A stretch of 64,000 nt of DNA from Pigmentiphaga sp. NML080357. Its GTDB lineage: Bacteria > Pseudomonadota > Gammaproteobacteria > Burkholderiales > Burkholderiaceae_B. The stretch spans positions 1 through 64,000 of the forward strand of contig NZ_NINW01000024.1 in NCBI RefSeq assembly GCF_002188465.1, written 5' to 3'. This document shows positions 63,132 to 64,000 of this stretch, in pieces (position 1 is the first letter of the stretch; every line of letters starts with the position of its first letter). Made by a program: the position numbers and the translations under genes. The notes under the pieces were generated by a model that saw only the letters and a list, made by a program, of their open reading frames with translations, searched no databases and was not told the origin of the DNA.

Positions 63132-63968
63132 TTTCGCCCCGCGCGGCGCGGGCTGAGCCGTGGCCGCGGCAATTTCCACGGCGGCGTGGCGCAGGACCCT
63201 CACCAGTTTCTGCTTGCGCGCATCCTCCAGGCGGCTGGCCGGCATGGCCAGCCCCACGGCGGCGAGCGCGCGTCCATGGACATCCAGGACGGGAACGGCC
63301 AGGCCCGCGATGCCGGCCGTGAACTCGCTGAAGGACCACGCCACGCCTTCCTCCCGGATCTGATGCAACTGCCGCCGCAGGACCGCCGCTGAACGTATCG
63401 TCTGCTCAGTGCGCGGCTGCAGCTTGACGCGCTGGAGATAGGCCTCGCGTTCGGCAGGCGGCAACCACGCGAGCAGCACCTTGCCCGCCGAACTGGCATA
63501 GAGCGGTTGCATGACCCCGGCGTGCACGGAGTACAGCACGGCCTTCGGCGATTGAGAGGACGCGATGCGCTCGGCCATGTCATTGCGCAGCACGCTGAGC
63601 CCGGCCGACTCTCCCGTGTCACGGGTGAGTCGCTGCAGCCACGGTTCGCTGGCGCGAAGCAGGTCGCGATTGTGCGCGCCGCGCCGTGCGAGCGCATAGG
63701 CGCCTTCCCCGAGCTGGAACTGCTGGCTGTCCTGCAACTGTTCGATGTAGCCGCGGCCTACGAGGTTGTGCAGCAGGGCGGTCAGGCTGCTCTTGGGGAT
63801 GCCCGTGCGGCGCGAGATTTCGGCGTGCGTCATGGCGCGCCCCGTGCTGGCCAGCAGTTCCAGCAAGTCGAGGACGCGATCCGCCGACTTGACGCTGGAC
63901 CGGGATGGAGCGGATTGGGCGCGGGAGGCGGCCATGGTTCGCTGCTTGGAAGAGAGGGCGGCATTCAC
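63117..63968 (-). CDS. IclR-family transcriptional regulator
   Basis: A 283-residue regulator. The winged helix-turn-helix (about residues 25-90) has VKSADRVLDLLELLASTGRA and HAEISRRTGIPKSSLTALLH, followed by LVGRGYIEQ. The C-terminal effector-binding domain has PLYASSAGKVLLAWLPPAER and VAWSFSEFTAGIAGLAVPVL, typical of IclR. A GTG at 63968 gives 283 residues and ATG 63935 gives 272; neither has a good ribosome site, so the start is uncertain. It heads the minus-strand run of FAD and Bug genes and is probably their regulator. Confidence 0.9.
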   Translation of the reverse strand: MNAALSSKQRTMAASRAQSAPSRSSVKSADRVLDLLELLASTGRAMTHAEISRRTGIPKSSLTALLHNLVGRGYIEQLQDSQQFQLGEGAYALARRGAHNRDLLRASEPWLQRLTRDTGESAGLSVLRNDMAERIASSQSPKAVLYSVHAGVMQPLYASSAGKVLLAWLPPAEREAYLQRVKLQPRTEQTIRSAAVLRRQLHQIREEGVAWSFSEFTAGIAGLAVPVLDVHGRALAAVGLAMPASRLEDARKQKLVRVLRHAAVEIAAATAQPAPRGAKSVHI

Positions 63969-64000
63969 GGGAGGATTGTATGGTAGGGGCGATCGTACCG

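Noticed and set aside
1-64000. tRNA, rRNA, CRISPR array, prophage or plasmid origin
   Set aside because: I found no cloverleaf with flanking signals, no regularly spaced repeats, no phage structural genes and no iteron clusters; a covariance-model search would be needed to exclude small RNAs.

Overview
The window is about 64 kb of GC-rich, gene-dense chromosome from a betaproteobacterium of the family Alcaligenaceae. Bordetella is the most likely genus and Achromobacter the alternative. The reasons are the family-typical aceE-aceF-lpdA set in which E3 carries its own lipoyl domain, four Bug-type solute receptors, a ZIP transporter of the Bordetella ZIPB type, and a haem-degrading factor paired with a ChaN lipoprotein. 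The species cannot be told from the sequence. I saw no tRNA, rRNA, CRISPR array or prophage. The only mobile DNA is the end of an IS5-type element at the left edge, which has cut off a monooxygenase gene.

Layout. 0-2 kb: IS end, broken monooxygenase gene, divergent LysR gene, NifQ-like protein. 2-6 kb: yicC, facing away from the rph-rdgB-hemW run. 6-10.3 kb: glnA-ntrB-ntrC, with an NtrC site and a sigma-54 promoter ahead of glnA and a hairpin terminator between glnA and ntrB. 10.3-11.2 kb: ZIP metal transporter. 11.3-16 kb: biotin genes, bioA divergent from bioF, a BioH-like esterase, and a single open frame joining BioC to BioD. 16-18 kb: xthA and a Bug receptor. 18.3-21.5 kb: cupin, helical DUF6306-like protein and an accessory FtsH, a possible stress module. 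21.5-27.7 kb: LysR, AtuA, small AtuA-like protein and Bug receptor on the minus strand, divergent from a large DUF6351-like lipoprotein. 27.7-32.9 kb: copper resistance (P-type ATPase, multicopper oxidase, outer-membrane CopB) behind a CueR-type promoter. 32.9-37.1 kb: LigC-like dehydrogenase, MetE-like protein, ChaN and haem-degrading factor under a Fur box. 37.2-44 kb: ilvD, a small XRE regulator with a divergent unknown gene, prlC, folD and a PaiB-like protein, with three copies of an intergenic repeat. 44.3-54 kb: PAS histidine kinase and response regulator, divergent from aceE-aceF-lpdA. 54-56.9 kb: short-chain dehydrogenase, LysR, PhyH-like dioxygenase. 56.9-64 kb: an IclR-led run of three FAD oxidoreductases and two Bug receptors, all on the minus strand.

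The core genes serve nitrogen assimilation, biotin, branched amino acids, one-carbon metabolism and pyruvate oxidation. The accessory genes form small regulated catabolic or stress units. The best candidates for undescribed biology are the IclR/FAD/Bug cluster with a near-perfect palindrome over the iclR stop codon, the AtuA/DUF6351 cluster, the cupin-DUF6306-FtsH module, the BioC-BioD fusion, and the XRE gene pair sharing a 21-bp inverted-repeat operator.
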